Below are positions 9,705 to 18,294 of a DNA stretch of 64,000 bases, in pieces (position 1 is the first letter of the stretch; each line of letters begins with the position of its first letter). A program made the translations under genes and the position numbers. Below the pieces are notes generated by a model that searched no databases, was not told the origin of the DNA, and worked only from the letters and a program-made list of their open reading frames with translations. Origin of the DNA: Leekyejoonella antrihumi (GTDB lineage Bacteria; Actinomycetota; Actinomycetes; Actinomycetales; Dermatophilaceae); NCBI RefSeq assembly GCF_007845645.1, contig NZ_VCQV01000010.1:62001-126000 (forward strand). The letters are read 5' to 3'.

Positions 9705-11279
9705 ATGTCCACTCGCACAGATGTGCCGGATCTCGACGACAGCACTCGTGCCCTGCGGCGCCTGCACTGGCCGAACCTGCTCGACCGACACGCTTTCCAG
9801 GACTCAGCCGGTGCCGCCCTGCGATGGCTGGGAAGCACTATCACCTGGCGCGAGTTTGCCGATGCAGCCTCGCGGTTCGCCGCGGCGCTGCACGCCTCCG
9901 GGGTAGGCCGTGGCGACCGGGTCATGCTCGTCATGATGAACCGCCCGGAGTTCCTCTACGCGACGATCGGGGCGCATCGCCTTGGCGCGATCGTCGTCCC
10001 GGTGAACTTTCGGCTCGTGGCGGCCGAGCTCACCTACGTGATCGATGACTCCGAGCCGGCAGTCGTGGTCGTGGACGAGTCGCTCGCCGGGGGAGTGCGC
10101 GCTGCCCTCGACGCGACGACGACTCGACCTCGCGTGATCGTGACCGGAGGTGCTGCCGACTCCCTCGATTCCTACGAGAGCTTCGTCGCAGATCACGATG
10201 AGCATCCGGTAGTCGACGTCGACGAGAACGCTGCCGCCTTCATCATGTACACCTCCGGCACGACGGGACGCCCCAAGGGCGCCGTGCTCAGCCACCTGAA
10301 CTTCCACTGCAACGGAGACACCTGCACGCAGGCCTGGACCAGCCACCTCGACGACATCACCCTGGTGGCAACGCCCCTGTTTCACATCGGCGGGATCGGC
10401 GTTTTCACCGGCACAATGCTCCTCGGAACCACTGTGGTGCTGCAACCCACCGGCCTGTTCGACGCCGACGCCACATTGGACCTGATGGCGGATGAAGCCG
10501 TCACCGGAACGTTCATGGTCCCGGCCCAGTGGCAGGCTCTGTGCGCGGCGCAGTCGGCCGCACCACGTGACCTTCGACTGCGCGTGCTCAGCTGGGGCGC
10601 CGCTCCCGCGACGGAGCACCTCCTACGAGAGATGGCGAAGGTCTTCCCGGACGCGCAGAGCGTAGCCGTCTTCGGGCAGACCGAGATGAGTCCGATCACG
10701 TGTGTGCTGCAGCAGGAGGACTCGCTGCGCAAGCTGGGCTCGGTCGGTCGACCGATCCCGAGCCTGGCCACCCGGGTGGTCGGCCCAGGCGGTCGAGATG
10801 TGGCACCTGGGGAGGTGGGGGAGATCATCTACCGTGGCCCGACCCAGATGCTCGGCTACTGGGGCAAGCCGGACGCGACGGCCGCGGCAATGGCAGGTGG
10901 CTGGTTCCATTCGGGTGACCTCGTCCGCGTCGACGACGAAGGATTCGTCTACGTCGTGGACCGCAGCAAGGACCTGATCATCTCGGGCGGGGAGAACATC
11001 TACTGTCTCGAGGTCGAGAACGTCCTGGCAGACCATCCGGACATCGTCGAGGTGCAGGTCATCGGTCGCGCGGACGAGAAGTGGGGCGAGACCCCGGTGG
11101 CAGTTGCCGTCCTTCGCCCCGGCGCGACGCTGCGGCTGGAGGAGCTGCGCAGCTGGGCCGGAGAACGCCTCGCACGCTACAAGCTGCCCACTGCGCTCGA
11201 GACGATCGATGAGCTGCCCCGCAACGCCAGCGGAAAAGTGCTCAAGGGACCCCTGCGTCGCCAGTTCGGCGCGTCATAA
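9705..11279 (+). CDS. Acyl-CoA synthetase (AMP-forming, FadD-like)
   Basis: 524-aa ANL-superfamily ligase that activates a carboxylic acid to acyl-AMP and then acyl-CoA. The P-loop YTSGTTGRPKG is at residues 182-192, an adenine-binding FGQTEMSP and hinge/A8 motif GGWFHSGD…VVDRSKDLIISGGENI follow, and the catalytic lysine lies in the C-terminal PRNASGKVLKG. Length is normal. ATG 9705 follows AGAAGGATGA. A zinc alcohol dehydrogenase starts 17 nt downstream, so the two probably share a transcript and could act in one alcohol/aldehyde/acid degradation route. The chain-length preference is not visible. Confidence 0.88.
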   Translation: MSTRTDVPDLDDSTRALRRLHWPNLLDRHAFQDSAGAALRWLGSTITWREFADAASRFAAALHASGVGRGDRVMLVMMNRPEFLYATIGAHRLGAIVVPVNFRLVAAELTYVIDDSEPAVVVVDESLAGGVRAALDATTTRPRVIVTGGAADSLDSYESFVADHDEHPVVDVDENAAAFIMYTSGTTGRPKGAVLSHLNFHCNGDTCTQAWTSHLDDITLVATPLFHIGGIGVFTGTMLLGTTVVLQPTGLFDADATLDLMADEAVTGTFMVPAQWQALCAAQSAAPRDLRLRVLSWGAAPATEHLLREMAKVFPDAQSVAVFGQTEMSPITCVLQQEDSLRKLGSVGRPIPSLATRVVGPGGRDVAPGEVGEIIYRGPTQMLGYWGKPDATAAAMAGGWFHSGDLVRVDDEGFVYVVDRSKDLIISGGENIYCLEVENVLADHPDIVEVQVIGRADEKWGETPVAVAVLRPGATLRLEELRSWAGERLARYKLPTALETIDELPRNASGKVLKGPLRRQFGAS

Positions 11280-11296
11280 ACCTGGAAGGCAGACCC

Positions 11297-12367
11297 ATGA
11301 TGAGGGCTGTGCAGTACCAATCCTTTTCCGGTCCACTGGAACTGACCGAGGTACCCGAGCCCACGCTGCCGCCGCACGGGGCACTCATCGAGGTTGCCGC
11401 CGCCGGGATGTGTCGCAGTGACTGGCACGGCTGGGTGGGTCATGATCCGGACATCACGTTGCCTCAGATCCCCGGCCATGAGTGGGCGGGGACCGTGCGC
11501 GCAGTGGGAGACCAGGTGCACCGGTGGTCCGGGGGAGAACGGGTGACGGCACCGTTCGTCTGCGGCTGCGGTCGTTGCGAGCTCTGTGCGGCAGGCCGGC
11601 AGCAGGTCTGCGCGCAGCAGACTCAGCCCGGGTTCACTCACGAGGGTGCGTTCGCCGAGAGGCTGGTCGTGCACCATGCCGACGTCAACCTGGTGGCGCT
11701 GCCCGAGGACCTGCCGTTCGACGCCGCAGCCGCACTCGGCTGCCGCTTCGCCACGGCATACCGCGCCGTCGTGCTGCAGGGTGGGGTGCGACCTGGCGGG
11801 TGGGTGGCGATCCATGGCTGCGGAGGGGTAGGGCTGTCCGCCGTGATGATCGCCGCTGCTGCCGGCGCCCGGATCGTCGCGCTCGACATCGCCGACAAGG
11901 CACTCGGACTCGCGTTCGAGCTGGGCGCAGACCTGTGCCTGAACGTCGTCTCCTTCGGGCAGGACCCGGTGCAGGTGGGGGCGGCGGTCAAGGAGCTCAC
12001 CGGTGGTGGGGTGGCGCTGTCCATCGATGCGCTCGGCAGCCTGACCACGTCATCGGCGTCGGTGCACTCCTTGACCCGGCAGGGCAGACATGTGCAGGTG
12101 GGGCTGCTGCCTTCCGCGCTGGGCGTGCCGCCGCTGCCGATGGATCTCGTCGTCGCTCACGAGCTGGAGATCGTCGGGAGCCACGGCATGGCGGCCCATG
12201 ACTACCCGGCGATGCTGGCAGCCGTCGCAGCCGGTCGCCTGCAGCCGCAACGTTTGGTGACCCGGCGCGTTCGGCTTGCGGACGCACCTGCACTTTTCCC
12301 GGAGATGTCTGACGCACCGGCCACCGGGATCACCATAATCGACGTCATCTCCACCGAGACCGATTAG
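11297..12367 (+). CDS. Zinc-dependent alcohol dehydrogenase (MDR family)
   Basis: 356-aa medium-chain dehydrogenase/reductase. Catalytic zinc ligands C39 and H61/E62 (GHEWAG) are present, as is the structural zinc lobe C91-x2-C94-x2-C97-x7-C105. The nucleotide-binding loop is HGCGGVGLSAV, followed by VALDIADK, whose Asp suggests NAD(H). The start ATG follows GGAAGG. It sits directly after the acyl-CoA ligase. Converges with ilvA, whose stop is only 27 nt away. The alcohol substrate is unknown. Confidence 0.85.
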   Translation: MMRAVQYQSFSGPLELTEVPEPTLPPHGALIEVAAAGMCRSDWHGWVGHDPDITLPQIPGHEWAGTVRAVGDQVHRWSGGERVTAPFVCGCGRCELCAAGRQQVCAQQTQPGFTHEGAFAERLVVHHADVNLVALPEDLPFDAAAALGCRFATAYRAVVLQGGVRPGGWVAIHGCGGVGLSAVMIAAAAGARIVALDIADKALGLAFELGADLCLNVVSFGQDPVQVGAAVKELTGGGVALSIDALGSLTTSSASVHSLTRQGRHVQVGLLPSALGVPPLPMDLVVAHELEIVGSHGMAAHDYPAMLAAVAAGRLQPQRLVTRRVRLADAPALFPEMSDAPATGITIIDVISTETD

Positions 12368-12394
12368 CCGGAAGGCACCAGGCACGCCGACCCG

Positions 12395-13618
12395 TCAGTC
12401 GAAGAGCAGGTGGTAGTCCTTGGCGCGTAGCGCGTGGAGCACGTCTTCGCGGTGGTCGGCACTCTTGGTCTCCACCTGTACGCCGATCTCGACCTCGTCC
12501 ACCCGCAATGCGCTTCCGGTGCGGGCGTGTTCGACGTTGAGGATGTTGGCATCCTCTGCGGCCAGGTCCGCCAGCAGTCGGGCCAGCGATCCCGGTCGGT
12601 CCGGCACCCGCACCCGGAACTGCAGGTAGCGGCCGGCCGCGGAGAGTCCGTGGCGGATGATCCGCAGCAGCAGCAGGGGGTCGATGTTGCCGCCGGACAG
12701 GACGGCGACCACGGGCCCCGGATACGCGCCCATGCCCGAGTCGAGCAGGTGCGCAACCGCTGCCGCTCCGGCCGGTTCGACCACCAGCTTGGCACGCTCC
12801 AGCAGGAAGAGCAGCGCCTGGCTGAGGCTCTCCTCGGAGACGGTCTCGATGTGGTCGACGAGCGCCGCAATGATCTCGTAGGGCACCTCGCCGGGACAGC
12901 CAACGGCAATGCCATCGGCCATCGTGGACATCTTGCCGACAGGCACGGGGTGGCCGGCCGCGAGCGACGGCGGGTAGGCAGCCGCCTGCTGCGCTTGCAC
13001 TCCGATGATCTGGACCTCGGGGCGCAGCGCCTTGACCGCGACGCTGATGCCGGACAGCAACCCGCCGCCGCCGGTGCTGACAAGGATCGTCTTGACGTCC
13101 GGGCACTGCTCCAGGATCTCCAAACCGCAGGTGCCTGCCCCCGCCACGATGGCCGGATGGTCGAAGGGATGGATCAGCACCGCGCCTGTCTCGGCCTCGA
13201 ACTCCTTTGCGCGCACGAGACAGTCGTCGATTGTCTCTCCGGTCAGCTGGACCGTCGCACCATAGCCTCGGGTCGCGAGCAGCTTGGGGATCGGTGCGCC
13301 GACAGGCATGAAGACCGTCGAGCTGATCCCCAGCAGCTGCGCCGCGAGTGCGACTCCCTGAGCGTGGTTGCCCGCGCTGGCCGCCACGACGCCGCGAGCC
13401 TTCCCCTCGTCGGTGAGGTGCGACATCCGGTTGTAGGCGCCACGGATCTTGAACGACCCGGCCCGCTGAAGGTTCTCGCACTTCAGAAAGACCTCTTCCC
13501 CAACGCGATTGGACACCGCCCGGCTGAGCTCCAGCGGCGTCGCGCGCACCACGCCCCCGAGCAGGGTCTGCGCAGCGCGCACATCATCCAGGGACACCGG
13601 CAGCGTCGTTGAGGCCAT
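12395..13618 (-). CDS. ilvA: Threonine ammonia-lyase (threonine dehydratase) with C-terminal ACT domain
   Basis: 407-aa PLP enzyme deaminating L-threonine to 2-oxobutyrate. The PLP lysine is K57 in GSFKIRGA, with ASAGNHAQG and the phosphate-binding STGGGGL loop as expected of fold type II. The C-terminal ~75 residues (RVRVPDRPGSLARLLADLA) form a single ACT-like regulatory domain, as in the shorter catabolic-type enzymes rather than the two-ACT biosynthetic IlvA. No isoleucine-pathway genes are adjacent. ATG 13618 is the natural start for this family. Confidence 0.9.
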   Translation of the reverse strand: MASTTLPVSLDDVRAAQTLLGGVVRATPLELSRAVSNRVGEEVFLKCENLQRAGSFKIRGAYNRMSHLTDEGKARGVVAASAGNHAQGVALAAQLLGISSTVFMPVGAPIPKLLATRGYGATVQLTGETIDDCLVRAKEFEAETGAVLIHPFDHPAIVAGAGTCGLEILEQCPDVKTILVSTGGGGLLSGISVAVKALRPEVQIIGVQAQQAAAYPPSLAAGHPVPVGKMSTMADGIAVGCPGEVPYEIIAALVDHIETVSEESLSQALLFLLERAKLVVEPAGAAAVAHLLDSGMGAYPGPVVAVLSGGNIDPLLLLRIIRHGLSAAGRYLQFRVRVPDRPGSLARLLADLAAEDANILNVEHARTGSALRVDEVEIGVQVETKSADHREDVLHALRAKDYHLLFD

Positions 13619-13844
13619 GCCCTCACACTAGTGCCGCGCAGCCTCGGCACTTGATACAACTGAACGGAAAAGTCCCGGCGTCGCCACCCACCTGCGGGGT
13701 GCGGAAGTGGCCGATGGAGCACGTTACGCGCGAACAACCGGCCGAGGAGCCTTCACCGCGTCCCGAGCGTGGAACGGTCTGCGGTGAAGACCTAGGTGAC
13801 CGTGCTACACCGGCCCACATCACTTGCCGACTCAATTCCCTGGA

Positions 13845-14540
13845 TCAGAAGAGGGCCAGAGCCGGCTCGACACCATCGATGTTCCCTCGGCCGGCCAGTG
13901 CCCGGCAGAAGTCGACCGCATCGTAGGAAGCGGGCGGCGCCTCGGCGCCGAATCGGCCACCAGCGGGTCCGGTGAGATCGAGCGAATTACGGCGCGTCAG
14001 ATTCCACTCACTGACGACGTCAGCGACGATTGCACCGTCATGATCGGCGGTCAGCACGGGCTTATGACCCGTGGCCTCACACAGGTCGATGCGGTGCATC
14101 CACGCATCGCGCGTGTAGATCGCTCCATTCAAGTGACCAAGAGACGCCCAGCCCAGGGGAGCAGGGAAGCGGAACTTCGGCGCTCGCACCGGTGCCGGGA
14201 TCTTGGCCCTCGCGGCGACGCCACGACGGGCGGCATCCGCCAGAGCAGAGCTCAGCTGCGTCGGCGTGAGGTCGAGGCGTTCACGGATCTGCAGCTCGTT
14301 CACGGCGGTCATGCGGTCACGACCGGCTTGCGCGAGCTTGCCCGCGCGCTGCTGGCGCATCTGCTCCCGGACGGATGCGGTTGCCTCGGCCGCACCCGCC
14401 AGGTGCGCAACGACGTCGCGCACCGTCCAGGGCGCGCAGCCTGTCGGCCTGGACCAGTCGTTCTGATCGAGTTCGCCGAGCAGCTCGAGGATCAGGGCGT
14501 ACTCGTCGGCGGCCAGGGTCATCCAGTGTGCATACTTCAT
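13845..14540 (-). CDS. Maleylpyruvate isomerase/DinB-fold family protein (mycothiol-dependent type)
   Basis: 231-aa protein of the MDMPI/DinB four-helix family. The N-terminal motif PTGCAPWTVRDVVAHLAG carries the metal-binding histidine of mycothiol-dependent enzymes, and a later DAWMHRIDLCEATG supplies another metal-site motif. Members act as mycothiol S-transferases or isomerases; the substrate here is unknown. Its ATG overlaps the stop of the TetR-type regulator (ATGA), so it is translationally coupled to it and is the most likely regulated target. Confidence 0.75.
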   Translation of the reverse strand: MKYAHWMTLAADEYALILELLGELDQNDWSRPTGCAPWTVRDVVAHLAGAAEATASVREQMRQQRAGKLAQAGRDRMTAVNELQIRERLDLTPTQLSSALADAARRGVAARAKIPAPVRAPKFRFPAPLGWASLGHLNGAIYTRDAWMHRIDLCEATGHKPVLTADHDGAIVADVVSEWNLTRRNSLDLTGPAGGRFGAEAPPASYDAVDFCRALAGRGNIDGVEPALALF

Positions 14541-15115
14541 GGCGTCTCCTTGCAGACGGCGTGGACATACATGTCGACGGCCGCGGGGACCAGATCGGTC
14601 CAGCGGTCTCCTCCTGGATCGTTCGCCAGCTGCTGCGCAGCCAGACCGCAGAGCAGCGCGGTCCAGATATCGAGGTCAGCGGGGTCGGTGATACCCAACG
14701 GCGCGAATGACTCTCGCATCAGAGTGATGGCCTCGACTGCGATCGCGTAGGACTCGTCGGACGGCTCGAAGCCGGGCACCGTCCGCTGGAAGAGGAGCTG
14801 ATGTCGTGCCGGATCCTCCACGCAGAACCCGACGAACGCTGTGGCGGCCGCCAGCAGGACCTCCCGCGCCGACCCCGGCGTGGGCACCTGCCGCATCCGC
14901 TCGACGAAAGCGCGGTTGCCGTCCGCGAACATCGCGTCATACATCGCGTTCTTTGACAGGAAGTAGGAGTAGAGGCTGGGCGCCTGGACCCCGACGGCCT
15001 GCGCAACCTCGCGCAACGAGAATCCCGCGAGCCCCTTGTGCCGGGCGAGATCCCAGCACGCCTCGAGGATCTCCTCGCGTGCCCGCCGATGCCGTACCTG
15101 CTTGCCGAGCACCAC
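14537..15115 (-). CDS. TetR/AcrR family transcriptional regulator
   Basis: About 192-aa repressor. The N-terminal HTH is clear: REEILEACWDLARHKGLAGFSLREVAQAVGVQ then SLYSYFLSKNAMYDAMF. The C-terminal part is a TetR ligand domain with GLAAQQLANDPGGDRW. The start is taken at GTG 15115 (GTG 15112 is as good); the frame continues upstream to 15238 without family-like sequence and across the operator. It forms an operon with the mycothiol-type DinB gene. The ligand is unknown. Confidence 0.85.
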   Translation of the reverse strand: MVLGKQVRHRRAREEILEACWDLARHKGLAGFSLREVAQAVGVQAPSLYSYFLSKNAMYDAMFADGNRAFVERMRQVPTPGSAREVLLAAATAFVGFCVEDPARHQLLFQRTVPGFEPSDESYAIAVEAITLMRESFAPLGITDPADLDIWTALLCGLAAQQLANDPGGDRWTDLVPAAVDMYVHAVCKETP

Positions 15116-15135
15116 CCACCACCTTGCTGGCGTAT

Positions 15136-15150
15136 TTGAACGTTGTTCAA
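15136..15150. promoter_or_regulatory. Probable TetR operator (autoregulatory)
   Basis: TTGAAC-GTT-GTTCAA is a perfect inverted repeat 20 bp upstream of the TetR start, the usual place for autorepression. The TetR–DinB operon is the only unit starting here. Confidence 0.65.
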
Positions 15151-15153
15151 CTA

Positions 15154-15170
15154 GCCTAACGTCATTAGGC
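15154..15170. repeat. Small inverted repeat between TetR and response-regulator genes
   Basis: GCCTAA-CGTCA-TTAGGC, perfect 6-bp arms, 43 bp past the response-regulator stop and next to the TetR operator. It may be a second regulator site or part of a transcript end; no T-tract is seen. Confidence 0.35.
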
Positions 15171-15212
15171 GAGTGGCGACAGGTTCTTCCACAGTGATGT
15201 GCTTCTTGGCGA

Positions 15213-15860
15213 TCAGGTGATGTGGTGGCGATGGGCATAGCCGATGGCGGCGGCCCGATCCCGTGAGCCCGTCTTGGTGAAGATCCGGTTGATGTGGGTC
15301 TTGATGGTGTGACTGCTCAGGTACAGCCGCGCGGCGATCTCCGGGTTGGTCAGGCCGTGGGCGATCAGTGCGAGGACCTCTGCCTCGCGGTCGGTGAGCT
15401 CGTCTGGCGGGGTCACGTCCGGGCGCAGGAGCGCGGGGGCGAGGAGTGCTGCCTTGACCCGGTGATCGAGCACGGTCAGCCCGCCGGCAGCGGCATGGAG
15501 AGCCCGGGAGATGTCGGCGCGGTCGGCGTCCTTGGTGAGGTAGCTGCGGGCGCCCGCGTCCAGTGCGTCGCGCACCGAGGCCTCGTCGGCGTAGGTGGTG
15601 AGGACGATGACCGCCACCGCGGGGTGCTGATCGGTCAAGCGGCGGGTCGTTTCGATGCCGTCCAGGACGGGCATGTGCAAGTCGAGCAGGACCGCGTCGG
15701 GTTGGTGCTCCGCAACCAGGGCCAGTGCCTGTTCCCCGTCGGCGGCCGAGCCGACCACGTCGATGTCGGGTAGACCTCCGAGTAGCAGCACCAGCCCTTC
15801 TCGAACGCTGGCCTGATCGTCGGCGATGACGATGCGTAGTGCTCGGACGGCTTCGGTCAT
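15213..15860 (-). CDS. NarL/LuxR-family response regulator
   Basis: 215-aa two-component response regulator. The receiver domain has the acidic pair D14/D15 and phospho-acceptor D60 (AVLLDLHMP), with the Thr of VLTTYAD and Lys of LTKDAD. The C-terminal LuxR-type HTH reads LTDREAEVLALIAHGLTNPEIA…SSHTIKTHINRIFTK. Its start overlaps the histidine kinase stop (ATGA), making a coupled pair. The divergent membrane-protein genes at 17216 are plausible targets by position. Confidence 0.92.
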   Translation of the reverse strand: MTEAVRALRIVIADDQASVREGLVLLLGGLPDIDVVGSAADGEQALALVAEHQPDAVLLDLHMPVLDGIETTRRLTDQHPAVAVIVLTTYADEASVRDALDAGARSYLTKDADRADISRALHAAAGGLTVLDHRVKAALLAPALLRPDVTPPDELTDREAEVLALIAHGLTNPEIAARLYLSSHTIKTHINRIFTKTGSRDRAAAIGYAHRHHIT

Positions 15861-17032
15861 GGCGTCATCGTCTCAGCGCGGGGCAGCTCGGCGGTGACGA
15901 TCCAGGCACCGTCGCGTTGCCCGGCCCACAGTGTGCCGCCGAGCAGCCCCAATCGTTCCCGCATACCGGCCAGGCCGTAGTGACCGTTGACGGTGCCGAA
16001 CCCGGCTTGACCGGCCGGGACGTCAGGCACGGGGTTTTGCACGGTGAGTCGGATCTGGCCGTCGCCGTAGTCGAGGCGAACGCCGACCCGCTGGCCGGCG
16101 GCGTGCTTGGCGGCATTGACGAGTCCTTCTTGGGTGACACGGACCAGGGCGAGCGCGGCGTCGGGCGGTAATTGTGTCGGCTCTCCAACGGTGTCGAACT
16201 TGACCTGAACCTGATAGCGATGCGCGTAGTTCTGGCAGATCTGGGCGAGCCGCTCGACGGTTGGTCGTGGATCGCTGCGCAGTGCGTGGACGGCCCGGCC
16301 GGTCTCGGTCAGCCCCTCGGCGGCCAGCTGTTGTGCGCCGGCCAGCAACTCGCCTGCCTTGGCGATGTCGGCACTGTCGGTGAGGACCGCACGGGCGGCC
16401 TGGATCTGGATGCTGAGGGCGCCCAGCGAGTGCGCGAGGACGTCGTGGATCTCGCGGGCGATGCGGGTTCGCTCGTCGAACTGGTCGGCCCGCCGTTGCG
16501 CGGCGCCGAGCTGTTCGCGTTGGGCGAGCATGGCATCGGCCTGCTGAGCCTGCACCCGGTAGGCACCGCGGTTGCGGCCGATCAGCAGGCCGGCGAGCAC
16601 GAGCGGGGGCAGGCCGAGCAACGCCGGGTTCCCCGCGCCGGAGAGCAATCCGCTGCCCACGGTCGCCGCGATGCCCGCAACGGTCACGGCCAGGGCGCCG
16701 GCCCCGCCGAGCTCACTGCCGGCGATCATCGCGGCGACGAAGGAGAACGCGACCATCGGCAGGCCGCCCGGACCCGGACCCGCGCCCGAACCCAGTCCGG
16801 CACCTACGGCCATGACCGCAAGCACCACCGCAAGCATCCCTGGGGAGTCGAGGTCGCGGGCCGTGCGGGCATCCAGGACCGCCCAGGCCAGCAGGCTGAG
16901 GCCGAGCACGGCGTAGCCGCCCGCCCGAGCGGGCACGGCATAGCCGCCGCGCGGCGGGAACATCGCGAAGGCCACCACACCGATCCAGGCAAACCCGGCG
17001 GTGCGGGCCAGCCAGTTGACCCTGCCCAGCAT
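15857..17032 (-). CDS. Sensor histidine kinase (HisKA_3 / HPK7 type)
   Basis: 391-aa membrane kinase. Residues 1-155 contain about four to six hydrophobic segments with no clear extracellular domain. A coiled linker precedes the dimerisation box IAREIHDVLAHSLG with phospho-accepting H196. The ATPase part has ALVRVTQEGLVNAAKHA (N-box) and HYGLAGMRERLGLLGG (G-box). This is the DesK/LiaS-like architecture of kinases that sense events in or near the membrane. It is paired with the downstream NarL-type regulator. Confidence 0.9.
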   Translation of the reverse strand: MLGRVNWLARTAGFAWIGVVAFAMFPPRGGYAVPARAGGYAVLGLSLLAWAVLDARTARDLDSPGMLAVVLAVMAVGAGLGSGAGPGPGGLPMVAFSFVAAMIAGSELGGAGALAVTVAGIAATVGSGLLSGAGNPALLGLPPLVLAGLLIGRNRGAYRVQAQQADAMLAQREQLGAAQRRADQFDERTRIAREIHDVLAHSLGALSIQIQAARAVLTDSADIAKAGELLAGAQQLAAEGLTETGRAVHALRSDPRPTVERLAQICQNYAHRYQVQVKFDTVGEPTQLPPDAALALVRVTQEGLVNAAKHAAGQRVGVRLDYGDGQIRLTVQNPVPDVPAGQAGFGTVNGHYGLAGMRERLGLLGGTLWAGQRDGAWIVTAELPRAETMTP

Positions 17033-17215
17033 GAGCCCATTATCGCCCCGGGCGCAGACCCACGTATCGGACCACAGGGGGAACTCCGCTCATACCTCGC
17101 GGTACTACCCGGTCACCGCAACGCCCACCCTCGTTTCGGTCCGTGCGGCGATCCGCTCGCGTGGACTCCGCACGATCGTGGGACATGGCAACGCCATCAC
17201 GACCAGGAGAATGCC

Positions 17216-17761
17216 ATGACGTCCGAACTCACCAAAGCGCTGATCGTCAACGGGGTCGTTTTGATCACCGTGCTGGCCAGTGACCTGGGCCCCGACCGCA
17301 AGATCGGACGGATGAGGATACTTCGGCCGCTGATCGCCGCCGCAGTGATCATCCCGCTGTTCGTCAAACAACCCGTCGGCCACGGTACCGGCCTGACCGT
17401 CGAGCTCGCCGGCGCAGCAGCCGGACTACTCGCGGGTGTCGTGGTCGGCGCCTTGATGCACGTCTACCGACACCCGATCACCGGCGCCCCGGTCAGCCGC
17501 GCCGGGTCAGGGTATGCCGCGGTGTGGGTTCTGATCATTGGCGCGCGGACAGCGTTCTCCTACGGTGCCGCCCACTGGTTCACGCTGCCGCTGGTGAACT
17601 GGGCGATCGCTCATGACGTGAGCATCGCCGCGGTGACCGACGGCCTGATCTTCATGGCCATCATCATGGTGGTGGCGCGCACTGCTTCACTCGCCGTTCG
17701 CGCCGCCCGGATCACACCCGCAGAGCCGACGGCACCTCTCGCGGCAGGGTCGGCCAAGTGA
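17216..17761 (+). CDS. Hypothetical multi-pass membrane protein
   Basis: 181-aa protein with about five hydrophobic segments (ALIVNGVVLITVLAS, LIAAAVIIPLFV, GAAAGLLAGVVVGALM, AVWVLIIGARTAF, LIFMAIIMVVARTA). I cannot place it in a named family with confidence; the pattern recalls CcdC/DUF1453-like proteins. ATG 17216 lies behind AGGAGAATGCC. It is transcribed away from the two-component system and overlaps the DUF3995-like gene by GTGA, so the two form a unit probably controlled by the adjacent response regulator. Confidence 0.7.
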   Translation: MTSELTKALIVNGVVLITVLASDLGPDRKIGRMRILRPLIAAAVIIPLFVKQPVGHGTGLTVELAGAAAGLLAGVVVGALMHVYRHPITGAPVSRAGSGYAAVWVLIIGARTAFSYGAAHWFTLPLVNWAIAHDVSIAAVTDGLIFMAIIMVVARTASLAVRAARITPAEPTAPLAAGSAK

Positions 17762-18282
17762 CGGCGCCACCCTCCGGGTCCAGGTTGGCGAAGGCGTCCT
17801 TTGTCGTGGGGAGCGTCTACGCTGCGCTGAGCTTCTACTGGGCCGTCGGCGGACCCTGGCTCCTGTCAACGGTCGGCGACTCACTGGCGACACGGGCCAA
17901 CGGGAACGACGCCACCCTCGCGGTTGCCGTTCTGCTGGCCGCAGCCGTCAAGGCGATCGCCGCGCTCTTGCCGATCCTGGCTGTGTGTCGACCGGTCGAC
18001 CGGCCCCGGAGACGCACGGTGTGGCTGCTGGCCGGGTTCGAGGCGGGAGTCCTGGTCATCTACGGCGGCGTTCTGACCACGGTCGGCCTGTTGATCCAGG
18101 CAGGCATCGTGCGGGTATCCCGCACGGCCGATTACCGCGCGTTGGCGTGGCACGCCTACCTGTGGGACCCCTGGTTTCTGCTGTGGGGTCTGCTCATCGC
18201 GGCCGCTCTGGTCGCCCGGCGCCGCGGCACAAAATGCCGCTCCGCATCGTGGCGGCGAAGCGTCTTGAGCACGGGTCCGTGA
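17758..18282 (+). CDS. DUF3995-like membrane protein
   Basis: 174-aa membrane protein with four hydrophobic segments and the motif SFYWAVGGPWLLSTVGDS near residues 20-37, which recalls DUF3995 proteins (YWALGG…TVG). Function unknown. The GTG start overlaps the preceding stop by 4 bp, indicating translational coupling. It ends 12 nt before the MFS transporter gene. Confidence 0.65.
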   Translation: MTAPPSGSRLAKASFVVGSVYAALSFYWAVGGPWLLSTVGDSLATRANGNDATLAVAVLLAAAVKAIAALLPILAVCRPVDRPRRRTVWLLAGFEAGVLVIYGGVLTTVGLLIQAGIVRVSRTADYRALAWHAYLWDPWFLLWGLLIAAALVARRRGTKCRSASWRRSVLSTGP

Positions 18283-18294
18283 TAGGACACGCAG

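Noticed and set aside
12434-13612. 392-codon open frame on the plus strand opposite ilvA
   Set aside because: Arg/Asp/His-rich shadow of the high-GC minus-strand gene; no domain is readable and IlvA is unambiguous.
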